Shown: piece by piece, positions 1 through 8,479 of the stretch
How positions within the stretch are numbered: the stretch's first letter is position 1
Layout of the letters: every line of letters begins with the position of its first letter
Assembly: GCF_001898115.1 (NCBI RefSeq)
Contig: NZ_MKSQ01000025.1
Coordinates: forward strand, 1 to 64,000
DNA: 64,000 nucleotides
Source of the DNA: Allobosea sp. 67-29
GTDB taxonomy: Bacteria > Pseudomonadota > Alphaproteobacteria > Rhizobiales > Beijerinckiaceae
Direction of reading: 5' to 3'
The notes under the pieces: model-generated
What the model was told of the DNA's origin: nothing
The model's input: the letters and a program-made list of their open reading frames with translations, nothing else
The model's database searches: none
Program-made: the position numbers and the translations under genes

Positions 1-153
1 TGCCGTGCTTCGCATAAACTCATTGAGACAGAGGCTGAACGAAAGTGAATGTCACGCAACTTCACGATCTACCGACCCCAAACTCATACCCCCGCCCCCT
101 CGGGCATTACCAGAAACCATCATTAATTCAATAGGTTACCGCATGCGACGCGG
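1..153. other. AT-richer non-coding segment left of a radC remnant
   Basis: This segment is visibly poorer in GC than nearly everything to its right and has no open frame I can support. The frame of the following radC remnant runs into a TAA stop at 124-126, and the codons between that stop and position 153 do not read as RadC. It looks like the flank of an insertion or deletion junction whose other side lies outside the window. No integrase, direct repeat or tRNA end is visible here. Confidence 0.5.
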
Positions 154-324
154 TTGATCCACAATCACCCGTCCGGCGATCCGACTCCGTCAGGCGCCGA
201 CATGCGGATGACGCGCGAGCTCGTCGATATCGCGAAGCCGCTCGGCATCGCGATCCACGACCACATCATCGTCGGCCGCGACGGCCACGCCAGCTTCCGC
301 AGCCTCGGCCTGTTCGACGAGTGA
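154..324 (+). pseudogene. radC: C-terminal remnant of a RadC-family JAB/MPN-domain protein
   Basis: Reading from 154 the frame gives [20 protein letters not shown] and continues through [15 protein letters not shown] to a TGA at 322-324. The [11 protein letters not shown] string is the metal-binding signature of RadC/MPN+ proteins, and the rest matches the usual RadC C-terminus, about 56 residues. The upstream part, which should supply the helix-hairpin-helix region and the first half of the MPN domain (about 170 residues), is absent: an in-frame TAA lies 30 bases before the motif. It is therefore a 5'-truncated gene, presumably cut by recombination. A frameshift with the missing part lying left of the window is less likely because the bases immediately upstream are not RadC-like in any frame. 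Confidence 0.75.
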
Positions 325-339
325 AGGGACGGGCGCGGC

Positions 340-705
340 ATGGCGCAGATCGCGATCAAGCGGGTTTACGAGCCGGCCGTTCCACAGGACGGCACCCGCA
401 TCCTGGTGGATCGGCTCTGGCCGCGGGGCGTCGCCAAGGACCGGATCGACCTCTGGCTCCGCGATCTCGCGCCGAGCGATGCGCTGCGTCGCGAATTCCA
501 CGGCCATCCGGAGCAGTGGGAGACCTTCCGCGCCGCCTATGCGGTCGAGCTCGGCAGCGCCCCGGCCCAGGCCACCCTCGCCATCTTGAGGGACACGATC
601 GCCGCCGGCCCGGTGACGCTGCTCTATGCGGCGAAGGAGGAGGTCCGCAACAACGCCGAGGCCCTGCGACTTTGGCTTGCCGGCCACGGCTTTCCCAAGC
701 CCTGA
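340..705 (+). CDS. DUF488 family protein
   Basis: The 121-residue product has the features of the short DUF488 family: an N-terminal IKRVYEP segment, the GTRILVDRLWPRGVAKD signature at about residues 18-34, and a late LLYAAKEEVRNNA stretch. Members are small cytoplasmic proteins of unknown biochemical role. The ATG at 340 is preceded by a GAAGGGA element 12-18 bases upstream and gives the usual family length. The gene starts 15 bases after the radC remnant stops and converges with the VOC gene downstream. Codon use matches the bulk of the window. Function cannot be given beyond the family. Confidence 0.85.
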   Translation: MAQIAIKRVYEPAVPQDGTRILVDRLWPRGVAKDRIDLWLRDLAPSDALRREFHGHPEQWETFRAAYAVELGSAPAQATLAILRDTIAAGPVTLLYAAKEEVRNNAEALRLWLAGHGFPKP

Positions 706-728
706 CCGCAAGATTGCTTTCGCGCAGC

Positions 729-1166
729 TCAGCCGAGTTCCTGGGCGAGCCCGATGAGAAGCCCTTCGGGTCCGCGGATGTAGCAGAGCCGATAGGCGCC
801 CTTGTACTCGACGATTTCCCCTACGAGCTTCGCCCCGTGCGGACGGAGCCTTTCAAGCGTTTCGTCGAGGTCGTCCACCGCGAACATGACGCGCAGGTAC
901 CCCAGAGCGTTGACGGGCGCGCGTCTATGATCTGCGACGACGGGCGGCCTGATGAAACGGGAGAGCTCAAGCCGGCTGTGGCCGTCCGGCGTGCGCATCA
1001 TGGCGATCTCGACGTGCTGATCGCCCAGTCTGGTGACGCGCCCGGCCCATTCTCCCTCGACCGTGGCCCGCCCTTCGAGCTCGAGCCCGAGGTCACGAAA
1101 GAAATCGATCGTCCCGCCGAGATCTTCGACGACGATTCCGACGTTATCCATTCGCTTGAGCGCCAT
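729..1166 (-). CDS. VOC (glyoxalase/bleomycin-resistance fold) family protein
   Basis: A 145-residue protein with two beta-alpha-beta-beta-beta repeats of the vicinal oxygen chelate fold. The first begins MDNVGIVVEDLGGTIDFFRD, the second LRVMFAVDDLDETLERLRP near residue 92. Candidate metal ligands are H52 in DQHVEIAM and a glutamate near the C-terminus (RGPEG). VOC enzymes include lactoylglutathione lyases, extradiol dioxygenases, epimerases and antibiotic-binding proteins; the sequence does not tell which. The ATG at 1166 is preceded on its strand by a GGAG motif. The gene has no obvious operon partner. Confidence 0.85.
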   Translation of the reverse strand: MALKRMDNVGIVVEDLGGTIDFFRDLGLELEGRATVEGEWAGRVTRLGDQHVEIAMMRTPDGHSRLELSRFIRPPVVADHRRAPVNALGYLRVMFAVDDLDETLERLRPHGAKLVGEIVEYKGAYRLCYIRGPEGLLIGLAQELG

Positions 1167-1448
1167 ACTCCAACCTCCAACATGCCGCCTGGTCCAACAA
1201 CAGAGGCATGAGCTGCCCCGATCTCGGCGGCCATCCAGGCACGATTCCCCCCCGTTCGCATCAGAAGCTTGAGTGATGGGTCATCTCAAACCCTCTCGGC
1301 GCTCAGTTGAACCTTGGACCATCCGCCAAGCCTGCAAGCCCTAGGCTGCACAACGAATAGGCAGCCTTGCCCGTTCGGCTGCCCCTTCCCCCTCTTCCCG
1401 AACGCCAGCGAATGCGCATAGGCTGACGGAAAGGGAGAAGACAGCCGC

Positions 1449-2864
1449 ATGGTTGCGTTCGATGAGATGACCGGCTCGGGGCATGAGTTGAGGCCGGCCT
1501 ATGACGCGCTCGACCGCTGGCTGAAGGAAGCCCCACCCGAGATGCTGGCCCTGCGGCGCTCCCAGGCGGAACTGTTCTTCCGGCGCATCGGCATCACCTT
1601 CGCGGTCTATGGCGACGAGGAATCCACCGAGCGCCTGATCCCCTTCGACATCATCCCGCGCGTGCTCACCAAGCCGGAATGGACCAAGCTGGAAAAGGGC
1701 CTGCGCCAGCGCGTCACTGCGCTCAACATGTTCCTGGCCGACGTCTACGGCCCGAAGGAATGCCTGAAGGCCGGCATCATCCCGCCCGATCTGGTCTACC
1801 GCAACGCCTGCTACCAGCTCGAAATGGTCGATTTCAAGGTGCCGCACGGCGTCTATTGCCACATCGCCGGCATCGACGTGGTCCGGGTCGACGCCGACAC
1901 CTTCTACGTGCTCGAGGACAATGCCCGCACGCCCTCCGGGGTCTCCTACATGATGGAGAACCGCGAGGTGATGCTCAGGCTCTTCCCCGAGCTCTTCGCC
2001 ATGCACCGCGTGGCGCCGGTCGACAACTATCCCGACCAGCTGCTGGCGACCCTGCGCTCGGTCGCGCCGCGCAGCGCCCCTTCCGACCCCACGATCTGCC
2101 TGCTGACGCCCGGCCAGTATAATTCGGCCTTCTACGAGCACTCCTTCCTGGCCGACAAGCTCGGCGTCGAACTGGTCGAGGGTTCCGACCTGCTGGTCAG
2201 GGATGACGTCGTCTACATGCGGACCACGCAGGGGCCGAAGCGCGTCGACGTGATCTACCGGCGCATCGATGACGACTACATCGACCCGCTCGTCTTCCGC
2301 AGCGATTCCGTGCTCGGCGTCCCCGGCATCATCGGCGCCTACAAGGCCGGCAACGTCACGCTGGCCAACGCGGTCGGCACCGGCGTTGCCGACGACAAGG
2401 CGGTCTACAGCTACATGCCGGAGATCGTGAAGTTCTACACCGGCGAGGAGCCGATCCTGAAGAACGTCCCGACCTTCCGCTGCCGCGAGCCCGAGGCCAA
2501 TGCCTATGTGCTCGACAATCTCGAGAAGCTGGTGGTCAAGGAGGTCAACGGCTCCGGCGGCTACGGCATGCTGGTCGGTCCGCACGCCAACAAGGCGCAG
2601 ATCGAGACCTTCCGGCGCAAGCTCAAGGCGAGCCCCGAGGGCTTTATCGCGCAGCCGACGCTGGCGCTCTCGACCTGCCCCACCTTCGTCGCCTCCGGCG
2701 TCGCGCCACGCCATGTCGACCTGCGCCCCTATGTGCTCTCCGGCGCCAACGGCATCTCCTGCGTGCCGGGCGGGCTGACCCGCGTCGCGCTCAAGGAAGG
2801 CTCGCTCGTCGTCAATTCCAGCCAGGGCGGCGGCACCAAGGACACCTGGGTGCTCGACGCATGA
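1449..2864 (+). CDS. Circularly permuted ATP-grasp protein of the Anbu locus
   Basis: The 471-residue product is a full-length member of the circularly permuted ATP-grasp family (formerly DUF404/DUF407). Visible signatures are EDNARTPSGVSYMMENREVM near residues 157-176, VYRRIDDDYIDPLVFR near 275-290, and the glycine-rich VNGSGGYGMLVGP loop near 366. ATP-grasp folds usually form amide bonds through an acyl-phosphate; comparative genomics has led others to predict that this family makes a small peptide, but no substrate is established. It opens a co-directional set with alpha-E (70-base gap), a transglutaminase-fold gene and Anbu. A GGGAGAAG element sits about 10 bases before the ATG. The 282-base gap upstream holds no gene and probably carries the promoter. 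Confidence 0.92.
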   Translation: MVAFDEMTGSGHELRPAYDALDRWLKEAPPEMLALRRSQAELFFRRIGITFAVYGDEESTERLIPFDIIPRVLTKPEWTKLEKGLRQRVTALNMFLADVYGPKECLKAGIIPPDLVYRNACYQLEMVDFKVPHGVYCHIAGIDVVRVDADTFYVLEDNARTPSGVSYMMENREVMLRLFPELFAMHRVAPVDNYPDQLLATLRSVAPRSAPSDPTICLLTPGQYNSAFYEHSFLADKLGVELVEGSDLLVRDDVVYMRTTQGPKRVDVIYRRIDDDYIDPLVFRSDSVLGVPGIIGAYKAGNVTLANAVGTGVADDKAVYSYMPEIVKFYTGEEPILKNVPTFRCREPEANAYVLDNLEKLVVKEVNGSGGYGMLVGPHANKAQIETFRRKLKASPEGFIAQPTLALSTCPTFVASGVAPRHVDLRPYVLSGANGISCVPGGLTRVALKEGSLVVNSSQGGGTKDTWVLDA

Positions 2865-2934
2865 CGGACACCGGCTGCCGACCCGCCCAGTCCCGCACAT
2901 CGCCTGCCACGCTGCGGAAAGGCCTTCGCTAACC

Positions 2935-3876
2935 ATGCTCTCGCGCACCGCAGACAGCCTCTACTGGGTCTCCCGCTATGTCGAGCGGGCCGAATACCTC
3001 GCCCGGATCCTCGACGCCACGACCCGCCTCACCAACCTGCCCTCGACCTATGGCGGCGCCGGCACCGAATGGCAGAGTGCAGTGTCGACCGCCGGCTGCG
3101 AGGATGAATTCGCCGCCGCCTATGGCGAGGCCAACGAGCGCAATGTCTGCGACTTCCTGACCTTTCACCCCGACAACCCGTCCTCGATCCGCAACTGCCT
3201 CGCCCAGGCGCGCTCCAACGCCCGTGCCGTGCGCACCGCGCTGACCTCGGAGATGTGGGACGCGCTCAACGGAGCCTGGCTGGAGCTCCAGCGCTTCGAG
3301 AAGAAGCGCATGGATCGCGAGGAATTCGCCCGCTTCCTCGACTGGGTGAAGAACGTCTCGCTGGTCTTCGACGGCTCGGCCTACCGGACGATGCTGCGCG
3401 ACGACGGCTACTGGTTCTCGCGGCTCGGCGTCTATATCGAGCGCGCCGACAACACCGCCCGCATCCTCGACGTGAAGTATCATGTGCTGCTGCCGGCCAA
3501 CGAGCAGGTCGGCGGCTCGCTCGACTATTTCCAGTGGACCACGGTGCTGCGCGAGGTCTCGGCGCTGACGGCCTATCACTGGGTCTATCGCGAGGCGGTG
3601 AAGCCGATCCTGATCGCGGACCTGCTCATCCTGAACCGCCGCATGCCACGTTCGCTGGCCGCCTGCTACGAGAGCATCTCGCGCTTCCTCGACTCCCTCG
3701 GTGACGCCTACGGCCGTCAGGGCCCGGCCCAGCGCCAGGCCCGCAAGACGCTGGCGAATCTCAACAACACCCGCATCGAAGGCGTCTTCCAGCACGGGCT
3801 GCACGAGTTCATCGAGGATTTCATCACCGAGAACAACGGCCTCAGCAACACCATCTTCGAGCAATATCTGCAGTGA
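2935..3876 (+). CDS. Alpha-E domain protein of the Anbu locus
   Basis: A 313-residue all-alpha protein beginning MLSRTADSLYWVSRYVERAEY, the hallmark start of the alpha-E family. A second similar stretch, WFSRLGVYIERADNTARIL near residues 163-181, suggests internal duplication. The charged, bundle-like sequence has no signal peptide or membrane segment. The family nearly always accompanies circularly permuted ATP-grasp and transglutaminase genes; its biochemistry is unknown, and a role in presenting a substrate to the ATP-grasp enzyme is inference from that context. It starts 70 bases after the ATP-grasp gene and ends 70 bases before the transglutaminase gene, so one transcript is likely. Confidence 0.92.
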   Translation: MLSRTADSLYWVSRYVERAEYLARILDATTRLTNLPSTYGGAGTEWQSAVSTAGCEDEFAAAYGEANERNVCDFLTFHPDNPSSIRNCLAQARSNARAVRTALTSEMWDALNGAWLELQRFEKKRMDREEFARFLDWVKNVSLVFDGSAYRTMLRDDGYWFSRLGVYIERADNTARILDVKYHVLLPANEQVGGSLDYFQWTTVLREVSALTAYHWVYREAVKPILIADLLILNRRMPRSLAACYESISRFLDSLGDAYGRQGPAQRQARKTLANLNNTRIEGVFQHGLHEFIEDFITENNGLSNTIFEQYLQ

Positions 3877-3946
3877 CCCGCCCGCCTCGCCCGACGCGGG
3901 CAGGCCGACAGAACAACAGCGCCGCGCGCGAAATGGCCGACGACCC

Positions 3947-4771
3947 ATGCGGATCAGGATCTCCCACGCGATCAGCTACGAATATGCCGAGCCGGCGCGC
4001 CACATCACGCAGATCCTGCGCCTGACGCCGCGCGACCATGACGGCCAGCATGTCATGTCCTGGCGGATCGAGCCCGGCATCGACGGCCGGCTGCGGGCCG
4101 GCCAGGACGCGCATGGCAATATCGTCCACACATTCTATGCCGACGGGCCGATCTCGGCGCTGGCGATCCGGATCGATGGCTTGATCGAGACGACGGACCT
4201 TGCCGGCGTCGTCCGCGGCGGGCTGGAGCGCGTGCCGTGCGACGTCTACCGGCGCGACACGCTGCTCACCGCACAGGACGATGCGCTGCGTGCCTTCGCC
4301 GAGGAGGCCGCAGCCGGCGCCGGTACGCCGCTCTCGCAGATGCATGCGCTGATGGCGGCGCTCGGCGAGCGCATGACCTGCCTCGACGCCAGCGGGCGCA
4401 CCGGCGTCGGAGCACCGGCGGCTTTCGCGGCGGGAGATGCGATCGCACAGGACATCGCCCATGTCTTCATGGCCTGCGCCCGCCATCTCGGCCAGCCGGC
4501 CCGCTATGTCTCCGGCTACGTCGCGCAGCAGGACGGGCTGACGAGCGGCAGCGGCGCGCACGCCTGGGCCGAGGTCCATCTCGACGACTACGGCTGGATC
4601 GGCTTCGACTGCGTCAACGGGCTGTGCCCCATCGACACCCATGTCCGTGTCGCGGTAGGTCTGGACTTTGCCGATGCGGCTCCCGTCAGGGGCTCGCGCC
4701 AGGGCGGTGGCGGCGAGAGCCTCAATGTCGTCGTCACGGCACGGGAAGCCGGCCGGCAGGCCAGCCAGTAG
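3947..4771 (+). CDS. Transglutaminase-fold protein of the Anbu locus, catalytic Cys replaced by Ala
   Basis: The 274-residue product starts MRIRISHAISYEYAEPARHI, the usual N-terminal domain of bacterial transglutaminase-like proteins of this locus. The core keeps the histidine (AHAWAEVHL, H205) and aspartate (GWIGFDCVNG, D221) of a cysteine-protease-type triad. The position that normally reads RGVCQD reads DAIAQD here, so residue 167 is alanine where the nucleophilic cysteine should be; flanking AQDIAHVF aligns the site unambiguously. If the DNA is right, the protein cannot use standard papain-like chemistry and may bind rather than cut or cross-link. The frame is open further upstream to 3701, but that part overlaps alpha-E and is not family-like, so the ATG at 3947 is chosen. 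Confidence 0.88.
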   Translation: MRIRISHAISYEYAEPARHITQILRLTPRDHDGQHVMSWRIEPGIDGRLRAGQDAHGNIVHTFYADGPISALAIRIDGLIETTDLAGVVRGGLERVPCDVYRRDTLLTAQDDALRAFAEEAAAGAGTPLSQMHALMAALGERMTCLDASGRTGVGAPAAFAAGDAIAQDIAHVFMACARHLGQPARYVSGYVAQQDGLTSGSGAHAWAEVHLDDYGWIGFDCVNGLCPIDTHVRVAVGLDFADAAPVRGSRQGGGGESLNVVVTAREAGRQASQ

Positions 4772-4816
4772 CCGAGCCCGCCGGCGCCTCGGCCAGGCGA
4801 TTGAAGGATCGAGACC

Positions 4817-5566
4817 TTGACCTATTGCGCCGGAATCCTCGTGCAGGACGGGCTGGTGATGATCGCCGACACCCGGACCAATGCCGGGCTCGACGACATC
4901 TCGACCTTCCGCAAGCTCCATGTCTTCTCCTGGCCCGGCGACCGCAGCTTCGGGCTCACCACGGCCGGCAATCTCTCGATCACGCAATCGGTCGTCAGCT
5001 TCCTCCACGAGGGCCTCGCGAACCCGGAAACCGGCGAGGTCGAGACGCTGCAGAACGCGACCAGCATGTTCCGGGCCGCGCAGCTCGTCGGCCGCTGCGT
5101 CCGCCACGTCCGCGACGTCGACGGGCCGGCGCTCGAGGAAGCCGGCCTGAAATTCGAGATGTCCATGCTGTTCGGCGGGCAGATCAAGGGCCAGCCGATG
5201 CGGCTCTTCATGATCTACAGCGCCGGCAACTTCATCGAATGCGGCATCGACGCGCCCTTCCTGCAGATCGGCGAGCACAAATACGGCAAGCCGATCCTCG
5301 ACCGCGCCGTCACCTTCAAGACCCATCTCTACGATGCGCTCAAGGTCGGCCTGATCTCGATGGATTCGACCATGCGCTCCAATCTCGGCGTCGGCCTGCC
5401 GATCGACCTCATCGTCATGCGCCGCGACGCCGACGACTTCGAGCTCAACCATCGCATCGAGGCAGGAGAGCCCTATTTCCACGACCTCCGCGAGCGCTGG
5501 TCAGCTGCGCTCAGGGCCGCCCACATGGCCATCCCGCGCCCGCCCTACGGGCAGGGCCCGACATGA
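4817..5566 (+). CDS. Anbu, proteasome-like Ntn-hydrolase (ancestral beta subunit)
   Basis: A 249-residue protein of the Anbu/COG3484 family, a bacterial relative of HslV and proteasome beta subunits. It begins TYCAGILVQDGLVMIADTRT, so after loss of the initiator Met, Thr2 would be the N-terminal nucleophile; the IADTRTNAG stretch contains the conserved Asp, and a lysine near residue 35 (FRKLHVF) fits the usual Lys. The start codon is TTG at 4817; the position of the threonine fixes it, and no ATG gives the same N-terminus. Known Anbu proteins form open helical or ring assemblies in the cytoplasm, with little measured peptidase activity. The gene follows the transglutaminase-fold gene by 45 bases. 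Confidence 0.93.
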   Translation: MTYCAGILVQDGLVMIADTRTNAGLDDISTFRKLHVFSWPGDRSFGLTTAGNLSITQSVVSFLHEGLANPETGEVETLQNATSMFRAAQLVGRCVRHVRDVDGPALEEAGLKFEMSMLFGGQIKGQPMRLFMIYSAGNFIECGIDAPFLQIGEHKYGKPILDRAVTFKTHLYDALKVGLISMDSTMRSNLGVGLPIDLIVMRRDADDFELNHRIEAGEPYFHDLRERWSAALRAAHMAIPRPPYGQGPT

Positions 5567-5653
5567 CATCGCGGGCAAATCGGCGGGCCGAGGCAACGGG
5601 ATGTCAATCTTTCGGCAGTTAGGTCGCAGGGAAGGACCGAAGCCGGACATCGA

Positions 5654-7864
5654 ATGTCTCAGACTGCCAGCGCGAAGATGACGAATGCGGGTTCATCCGC
5701 TCGCATGTTCGCGAGCACCGTGGCGACGCTCGGCTGCGCCTTCCTGCTGCTCATGGCTGCGGGCGCGGCCGTGGTGATCGCGATCACCCGCGAGGCCAAC
5801 CAGCTCGAGGCCCAGCGCCAGCGCGAGCGCATCGAGGCGGCTTTCAACACCCAGACCCGCTCGAGCGAGCTGCGGCTGGAAAGGCTGGTGATCGCCGGCG
5901 ATTTCCAGGAGACCCTGCGCGGCCCGGCGCCGCGTGCGGGCCTCCAGCTCGCCTTCGCGCGCCTCCATGCCCAGTTCGCCGAGTTCGACGGAGCCTATGT
6001 GGTTTCGCGCCCCGGAACCGTCCTGGCCGGGCTGGAGGGGAACGCGCCCGCCGGCCAGGCAGGCTATGACGGGCTGCGCCACTTCAGCGAGTTCATTCCC
6101 GGCGGCGACAGCCAGGCCGCCCTGCTCGATCCGGCGCCGAACCGGAACTCGACCTGGTCCACCATTGCCAGCAACGGCAGCGATACCATCCTGCTCATGG
6201 TGATCGATCTCTCGCGGATCGCCACCCCGGTCGTATCCCCGGATCTCGGGCCACTCTCCTTCGTCGCCTATCGGCGCCTGTCCGGCACGATGCTGGCCGA
6301 GCTCGCGGACGGCTATCGCGTCGCGGGCATGCGGCTGGTGGAGAAGCCGCCGGCCGACCCGCTGTCGAGCCTGCCCATCCCGGCACCCGACGCGTCGGTC
6401 AGCACCTGGCTGACCTGGACGCCGGGCCGGCCCGGCGACATCATGCTGGAGCGGTTTCTCTGGGCGCTGATCGCGGTCGGGTTGCTGTTCTCGGGCATCA
6501 TTGTCTTCGCCGTGCAGCGCCTGCGCTCGGCAGCAGTGCAGATCACGCTGCGCGAGCAGGAGATCCAGCGTCTGGCGGGACAGGACGAGCTTTCCCGGCT
6601 GCCGAACCGCCGCAGCTTCGACCTCACCTTCGACCAGGCCCTGGCGGGGCTTGATCGCGAGCATGGCGGCCTTGCCGTCATCCTGATCGACCTCGACCGC
6701 TTCAAGGCCGTCAACGACACCTATGGCCATACGGCGGGCGACGACCTCATCCGTCAGGTCGCCAACAGGCTGCTCGGCGTGGTCCGGGCGAGCGATACCG
6801 TGGCCCGCCTCGGCGGCGACGAATTCGGCATCCTCCAGGCGGACGCCTCGCCGGCCGACAGCGCCGCGCTGGGCGAGCGCATCCTGGCGACCCTCACCGC
6901 GCCCTTCGCCGTCATGGGCGTCGAAGTGACGATCGGCTGCTCCGTCGGCATCGCCGTGGCGCCGCGCGACGGCACGGACCGCGAGACCCTGCTGCGCCTC
7001 GCCGATACCGCCCTCTACGAGGCGAAGAACAGCGGCCGGAACCGCTTCTCCTTCTTCGAGCCGCAGATGAACCGCTCGCTGCAGGTCAAGCGCATGGTCG
7101 AGGACGACCTGCGCAACGCCATCGAGCGCGACGAGCTGACGCTGCACTACCAGCCCCAGGTCTCGATCGACGGCGCCACCATTATCGGCGTCGAGGCGCT
7201 GGTGCGCTGGCCGCATCCGGTGCACGGCATGATCCCGCCATCGGAGTTCATCACCATCGCCGAGGAGCGCGGCCTCATCGTGCCGCTCAGCGAATGGGTG
7301 CTGCGACGGGCCTGCCGCGAGGCGAAGCGCTGGAAGGGCATCCGCCTGGCGGTCAACGTCTCGCCGATCCAGTTCCGGCACAAGGATTTCGTCGCCAACG
7401 TCATCCGGATCATCGAGGAGACGAACTTCGATCCGGCCCAGCTCGAGCTCGAGCTGACGGAAGGCGTGCTGATCGAGGACGCCGACGCCGCCGAGACGGC
7501 GATGATGGACATCCGTGCCCATGGCGTCGGCCTGGCGCTCGACGATTTCGGCACCGGCTATTCCAGCCTGATCTATCTGCGCCGCTTCGCCTTCGACAAG
7601 ATCAAGATCGACCGCACCTTCCTGGAATACATGGAGGAGGCCGGCGAATCCGCGATCCTCGTCCACTCCATGGCACATCTGGGCCGCGCGCTCGGCCTGC
7701 GCGTCTGCGCCGAAGGTGTCGAGACGGCCGAGCAGCACCGCTTCCTGCAGGCCATCGGCTGCCATGAGTTGCAGGGCTTCCTGTTCTCGAAGGCGGTGCC
7801 GGCCGAGGAAATCGACCGCCTGCTGACCGTGAACAACCCTTTTGCTGAGGCTCTGGCTGCCTGA
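5654..7864 (+). CDS. Membrane-bound GGDEF-EAL cyclic di-GMP enzyme
   Basis: A 736-residue inner-membrane protein. One helix at about residues 18-43 and another at 262-283 enclose a periplasmic region of about 220 residues, similar in layout to CHASE-type sensors. The GGDEF domain (about 305-470) has an intact ARLGGDEFGIL site and an RASD sequence five residues before it that fits the inhibitory RxxD I-site. The EAL domain (about 485-725) keeps GVEALVRW, the NVSPIQF asparagine, ELELTEG, the DDFGTGYSS loop and DKIKIDR, so phosphodiesterase residues are complete. Both making and breaking cyclic di-GMP are possible on sequence. The gene lies 87 bases after Anbu on the same strand and may be cotranscribed. 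Confidence 0.93.
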   Translation: MSQTASAKMTNAGSSARMFASTVATLGCAFLLLMAAGAAVVIAITREANQLEAQRQRERIEAAFNTQTRSSELRLERLVIAGDFQETLRGPAPRAGLQLAFARLHAQFAEFDGAYVVSRPGTVLAGLEGNAPAGQAGYDGLRHFSEFIPGGDSQAALLDPAPNRNSTWSTIASNGSDTILLMVIDLSRIATPVVSPDLGPLSFVAYRRLSGTMLAELADGYRVAGMRLVEKPPADPLSSLPIPAPDASVSTWLTWTPGRPGDIMLERFLWALIAVGLLFSGIIVFAVQRLRSAAVQITLREQEIQRLAGQDELSRLPNRRSFDLTFDQALAGLDREHGGLAVILIDLDRFKAVNDTYGHTAGDDLIRQVANRLLGVVRASDTVARLGGDEFGILQADASPADSAALGERILATLTAPFAVMGVEVTIGCSVGIAVAPRDGTDRETLLRLADTALYEAKNSGRNRFSFFEPQMNRSLQVKRMVEDDLRNAIERDELTLHYQPQVSIDGATIIGVEALVRWPHPVHGMIPPSEFITIAEERGLIVPLSEWVLRRACREAKRWKGIRLAVNVSPIQFRHKDFVANVIRIIEETNFDPAQLELELTEGVLIEDADAAETAMMDIRAHGVGLALDDFGTGYSSLIYLRRFAFDKIKIDRTFLEYMEEAGESAILVHSMAHLGRALGLRVCAEGVETAEQHRFLQAIGCHELQGFLFSKAVPAEEIDRLLTVNNPFAEALAA

Positions 7865-7879
7865 CCGCGCCGGCGCGGC

Positions 7880-8479
7880 TCAGAAGAGCAATTCGTGAAT
7901 GCCGCTGAAGATGGCATAGGCGAAGCCGGCGCTGAGCAGCAGCCCGATCGCCCCCAGCACCGCCCCGGCGATGATCAGCACCCCGTCACGCTCGACGAGG
8001 CCGAGCCCGACGAGGCAGACCGCCAGGCCCAGCGGGATCTGGCCGATGAACGGCGCCGCGACGATCAGCCCGAGCGCCAGGATCAGGATGACGAGGCCGA
8101 GCACCGGGACCGCATAGGCGCCGCCGAGCATCGTCAACCGCGGGCGCGAGAAGCGCTCCAGCCAGACCAGCGGCGGCAGGGCGCGCCCGACGGCGCGGCT
8201 CAGCTCCGGCTTGCCGATGCTGCGGTTGAGCAGGGCCCGCGGCAGCCAGGGCGTCTTGCGGCCGAGCAGCATCTGCAGCGCGACGAAGGCGAGCACCAGC
8301 CCGCAGACCAGCGGGATCGGCGGCGGCATCGGCAGGCAGTTCGGCAGGCCGAGCAGGACCACGAGCAGCGCATAGGCGCGGTCCTGCAGCGCCGCGATGA
8401 TCGTCTCGACGGCAACGCGCTCGCCGGGCAGGCCAGCCAACGCCTTCAGAAGTCCGGATGTGCGTAAGGGAGATGACAA
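7880..8479 (-). CDS. exoD: ExoD-family exopolysaccharide synthesis membrane protein
   Basis: A 199-residue integral membrane protein of the ExoD family. Characteristic parts are the N-terminal ALQDRAYALLVVLLGLPNCL segment with the following PMPPPIPLVCG, and three or four further hydrophobic stretches (about 30-75, 120-150, 165-195). ExoD was found in Sinorhizobium as a gene affecting exopolysaccharide production and alkali tolerance; its mechanism is unknown. It converges on the GGDEF-EAL gene with 15 bases between stops; a GC-only palindrome at 7865-7878 in that gap could form a hairpin for either transcript. Its 5' neighbour on the same strand is the Usg-like gene, 79 bases away. Confidence 0.87.
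   Translation of the reverse strand: MSSPLRTSGLLKALAGLPGERVAVETIIAALQDRAYALLVVLLGLPNCLPMPPPIPLVCGLVLAFVALQMLLGRKTPWLPRALLNRSIGKPELSRAVGRALPPLVWLERFSRPRLTMLGGAYAVPVLGLVILILALGLIVAAPFIGQIPLGLAVCLVGLGLVERDGVLIIAGAVLGAIGLLLSAGFAYAIFSGIHELLF

Noticed and set aside
1341..2948. 535-residue open frame on the minus strand
   Set aside because: It lies wholly opposite the ATP-grasp gene, has low-complexity Ala/Gly/Arg/Asp composition and no family resemblance; a GC-driven shadow.
5693..7765. 690-residue open frame on the minus strand
   Set aside because: Antisense to the GGDEF-EAL gene, whose frame has complete catalytic motifs; the antisense product has no recognisable domain.
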